From the NCBI RefSeq assembly GCF_004303025.1, contig NZ_PJQW01000006.1:241090-305089 (forward strand): a stretch of 64,000 nucleotides of DNA. Direction: 5' to 3'. The position numbers were made by a program, and so were the translations under genes. Below are positions 62,140 through 64,000 of the stretch, piece by piece (the stretch's first letter is position 1; the number at the start of each line of letters is the position of its first letter). This DNA comes from Flavobacterium sp. J27 (lineage in GTDB: Bacteria; Bacteroidota; Bacteroidia; Flavobacteriales; Flavobacteriaceae). The notes beneath the pieces are model-generated. The model saw nothing but the letters and a program-made list of their open reading frames with translations. It was not told where the DNA came from and searched no databases.

Positions 62140-64000
62140 ATGGTAAGAAATCTGTATTATCTATTAAGTTTCTTCTTAATTTGCCCATTGTTGATGCATG
62201 CACAGCCCAATCACAATAAGAAAGTGGTCGGTTATTATGCACAATGGGCAATTTATGCAAGAGATTTTAATGTAAACAAAATTGATGGGAATAAATTAAC
62301 CCATTTAATGTATGCCTTTTTTGGAACCGAATTTGACCCAGCAAATCCACAAAATGCTAAAATCAAATCATTAGACACTTATGCCGATTTTGAGCACACC
62401 GAAGGTGGAGCACCTTGGAATGCTACTCCTAAAGGAAACTTTTATGATTTAATGCAATTGAAACAAGCCTATCCTCATTTAAAAATTTTAATTTCCATTG
62501 GAGGATGGACAAAATCTCAAGATTTACCTGGAATTGCAGCTTCTCCTGTTGCAAGAACTGCTTTTGCGCAAAATATGGCTAGTTTTTTAACAACGTATCC
62601 TTTTATTGATGGTTTTGATATTGATTGGGAATTTCCAATTATAGGAGGTATAGATGGAACTGAAGTAATTGGAGGAATAACACCACCTGCACAACCTCAT
62701 ACTCCTAATGATCACAAAAATCTAGTGTATCTTTTAAAAGAAATGCGTTTGGCTATGCCAAATAAGATTATCTCAATTGCTGCTGGTAATAATGTTGTTC
62801 ATGTTCCTAATCAATTTATTGGGCCTGGAAATAAAGCACAATTTGGGATGCAAGATGATATCACAACCTATTGTGATTTTATTACTTTTTTTGGTTATGA
62901 CCTTGGAGGGAATTGGTACGATAAAACATGTTATAACGCACCTTTATATGGAAGTGGAAATACCAATGACCCTTTAAATACAAATAATGAATCGTTAGAT
63001 CATTTGACTAATATTTATTTAAATACACTAGCTATTCCAAATGATAAATTGGTCATGGGAATTCCTTTTTATGGGAAAATTTTTAATTCGGTAGCTAATA
63101 ATGGAACCATTCCTTCTTTACCTGGGTTGTTTGTGGCAGCTCCAAGAACAACGGGAAGCTGTGTAAACCCTCAAGCACCTCAAGGAACATGGGATAATGC
63201 TTTTTGTGAATTTACAGGAAGTGTCGAATTTTGTGATTTAGCTGGAAATAGCGGAACCACAGGACATCATTTTCTTAATCCTTCAAATTCTTCAAGTGTT
63301 TTACCAGCTTCTACAAGTGCCGGTTGGGTAAGGTATTGGGATAATACTGCCAAAGTACCTTATTTATATAATGCTACAACACATCAATTTGTAACTTATG
63401 ACGATAAGGTGTCAATCGATGAAAAAGCTAAATACATAAAACAAAGAAACCTTGGAGGGGCTATGATTTGGGAACTATCGCAGGATACTAGACCTGGAAG
63501 CCCTGAACCAGCAGCTTTATTAGGACAAATTAATACGACTTTCTCAACGAATGTAAACCCTCCTGCAACGGTTAATGTTGCTGTTGTATTTAAAGATAAT
63601 GCGAATACACCTATTTCTGGAGTTACAACGGTTTTAACAAAAGCAGGGACAACTACTAGTGTAACTCAAGTTTCTGATGCTAACGGAAATGTACAGTTTC
63701 CTAATACAGCAACTAATTCTGGTTATGTAATTACATATACTAAAAACAGTTATAATTTTACACCACAAACTACAACAATTGCTAATGGTAGTTTATCAGC
63801 GAATACTACTTTTAGTATTACTGGTTCAAATCAAACTAATCCAACGTATGCTATTTCTGGTTCTGTTAAAAATGGTACTACAGGATTATCTGGAATAACA
63901 ATTACCTTAACTGGAAATGGAACATCCACTACGACAACCACAAATAGTTCAGGGAGCTATTCTTTTACCAATGTAACAGCAGGTCAAAATTATACAGTTG
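62140..64000 (+). CDS. chiA: GH18 chitinase, 5' part; runs past the window end
   Basis: Open from the ATG at 62140 to the window end (about 620 codons, no stop). The signal peptide is 'LLSFFLICPLLMHAQ'. The GH18 domain is at about 27-467 with DGFDIDWE at residues 157-164 (Glu 164 acid/base), 'ILISIGGWTKSQDLPG', 'ITFFGYDLGGNWYDKTCYNA' and 'GGAMIWELSQDT'. Two Thr-rich carboxypeptidase-regulatory or prealbumin-like modules follow (from about 476 and 570). The order matches the large multi-domain ChiA of Flavobacterium johnsoniae, which has two GH18 domains, so a second catalytic domain may lie downstream. The symbol is by that resemblance. Confidence 0.9.
   Translation, partial: MVRNLYYLLSFFLICPLLMHAQPNHNKKVVGYYAQWAIYARDFNVNKIDGNKLTHLMYAFFGTEFDPANPQNAKIKSLDTYADFEHTEGGAPWNATPKGNFYDLMQLKQAYPHLKILISIGGWTKSQDLPGIAASPVARTAFAQNMASFLTTYPFIDGFDIDWEFPIIGGIDGTEVIGGITPPAQPHTPNDHKNLVYLLKEMRLAMPNKIISIAAGNNVVHVPNQFIGPGNKAQFGMQDDITTYCDFITFFGYDLGGNWYDKTCYNAPLYGSGNTNDPLNTNNESLDHLTNIYLNTLAIPNDKLVMGIPFYGKIFNSVANNGTIPSLPGLFVAAPRTTGSCVNPQAPQGTWDNAFCEFTGSVEFCDLAGNSGTTGHHFLNPSNSSSVLPASTSAGWVRYWDNTAKVPYLYNATTHQFVTYDDKVSIDEKAKYIKQRNLGGAMIWELSQDTRPGSPEPAALLGQINTTFSTNVNPPATVNVAVVFKDNANTPISGVTTVLTKAGTTTSVTQVSDANGNVQFPNTATNSGYVITYTKNSYNFTPQTTTIANGSLSANTTFSITGSNQTNPTYAISGSVKNGTTGLSGITITLTGNGTSTTTTTNSSGSYSFTNVTAGQNYTV

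Noticed and set aside
62075..62260. Minus-strand frame overlapping the chitinase start
   Set aside because: It lies opposite the promoter leader and signal-peptide codons of the chitinase and has no motif.

Overview
The window is low-GC DNA from a Bacteroidota bacterium, most likely Flavobacterium or a close relative. The signs are SusC/SusD pairs, C-terminal type IX secretion (T9SS) sorting domains on secreted enzymes, many lipoproteins with short N-terminal lipoboxes, and matches to the Bacteroidota -7 promoter element TAnnTTTG. The species cannot be named from sequence alone. No tRNA, rRNA, CRISPR array, insertion sequence or phage gene was found.

Region 1 (about 0.2-16.5 kb, mostly minus strand) is an accessory, small-molecule and stress region. 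It holds an S41 peptidase, four AraC-type regulators, an MFS exporter, three class C beta-lactamase-like serine hydrolases, two alpha/beta hydrolases, a cupin, an OsmC protein, a VOC protein and several lipoproteins. It also holds two broken genes: a mepB-like pseudogene with one in-frame stop, and an isolated N-terminal carboxypeptidase-regulatory-like domain that looks like what is left of an outer-membrane receptor. Region 2 (16.7-26.5 kb) is core housekeeping: tpiA, a TlpA-like thioredoxin, a BT_3928-family protein, a DUF1599 protein, folP, rlmH, uvrA and hypothetical lipoproteins.

Region 3 (26.8-42.2 kb, plus strand) is a polysaccharide utilization locus for beta-1,3-glucan of the laminarin type. 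It encodes a secreted glycan-binding protein, a membrane-spanning beta-propeller/Y_Y_Y/HTH sensor-regulator, SusC, SusD, a surface glycan-binding lipoprotein with tandem binding modules, two GH16 enzymes and a GH3 beta-glucosidase. Region 4 (42.3-51.0 kb) encodes four large secreted proteins: a GH64 beta-1,3-glucanase, a zinc metallopeptidase, a GH18 glycosidase and a GH16 glucanase. All four end in the same cassette of beta/gamma-crystallin domain, CBM6 and T9SS signal. Region 5 (51.1-64 kb) is a chitin utilization locus: a LytTR response regulator and LytS-type kinase divergent from SusC, SusD, a NagB/PIG-L fusion, a GH20 hexosaminidase and the start of a large GH18 chitinase that runs off the window.

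Regions 3-5 together would let the cell break down a composite of beta-1,3-glucan, chitin and protein, which is the make-up of a fungal cell wall. The most notable observation is a promoter architecture shared by three separate transcription units (metallopeptidase-GH18-GH16, chitin susC, and chitinase). Each has three 10-bp direct repeats spaced exactly 21 bp apart, a T-run, and a -7-like box exactly 37 bp after the start of the third repeat. This fits a LytTR-type binding site and suggests that the two-component system at 51-53 kb controls the protease/glucanase cluster as well as chitin uptake.
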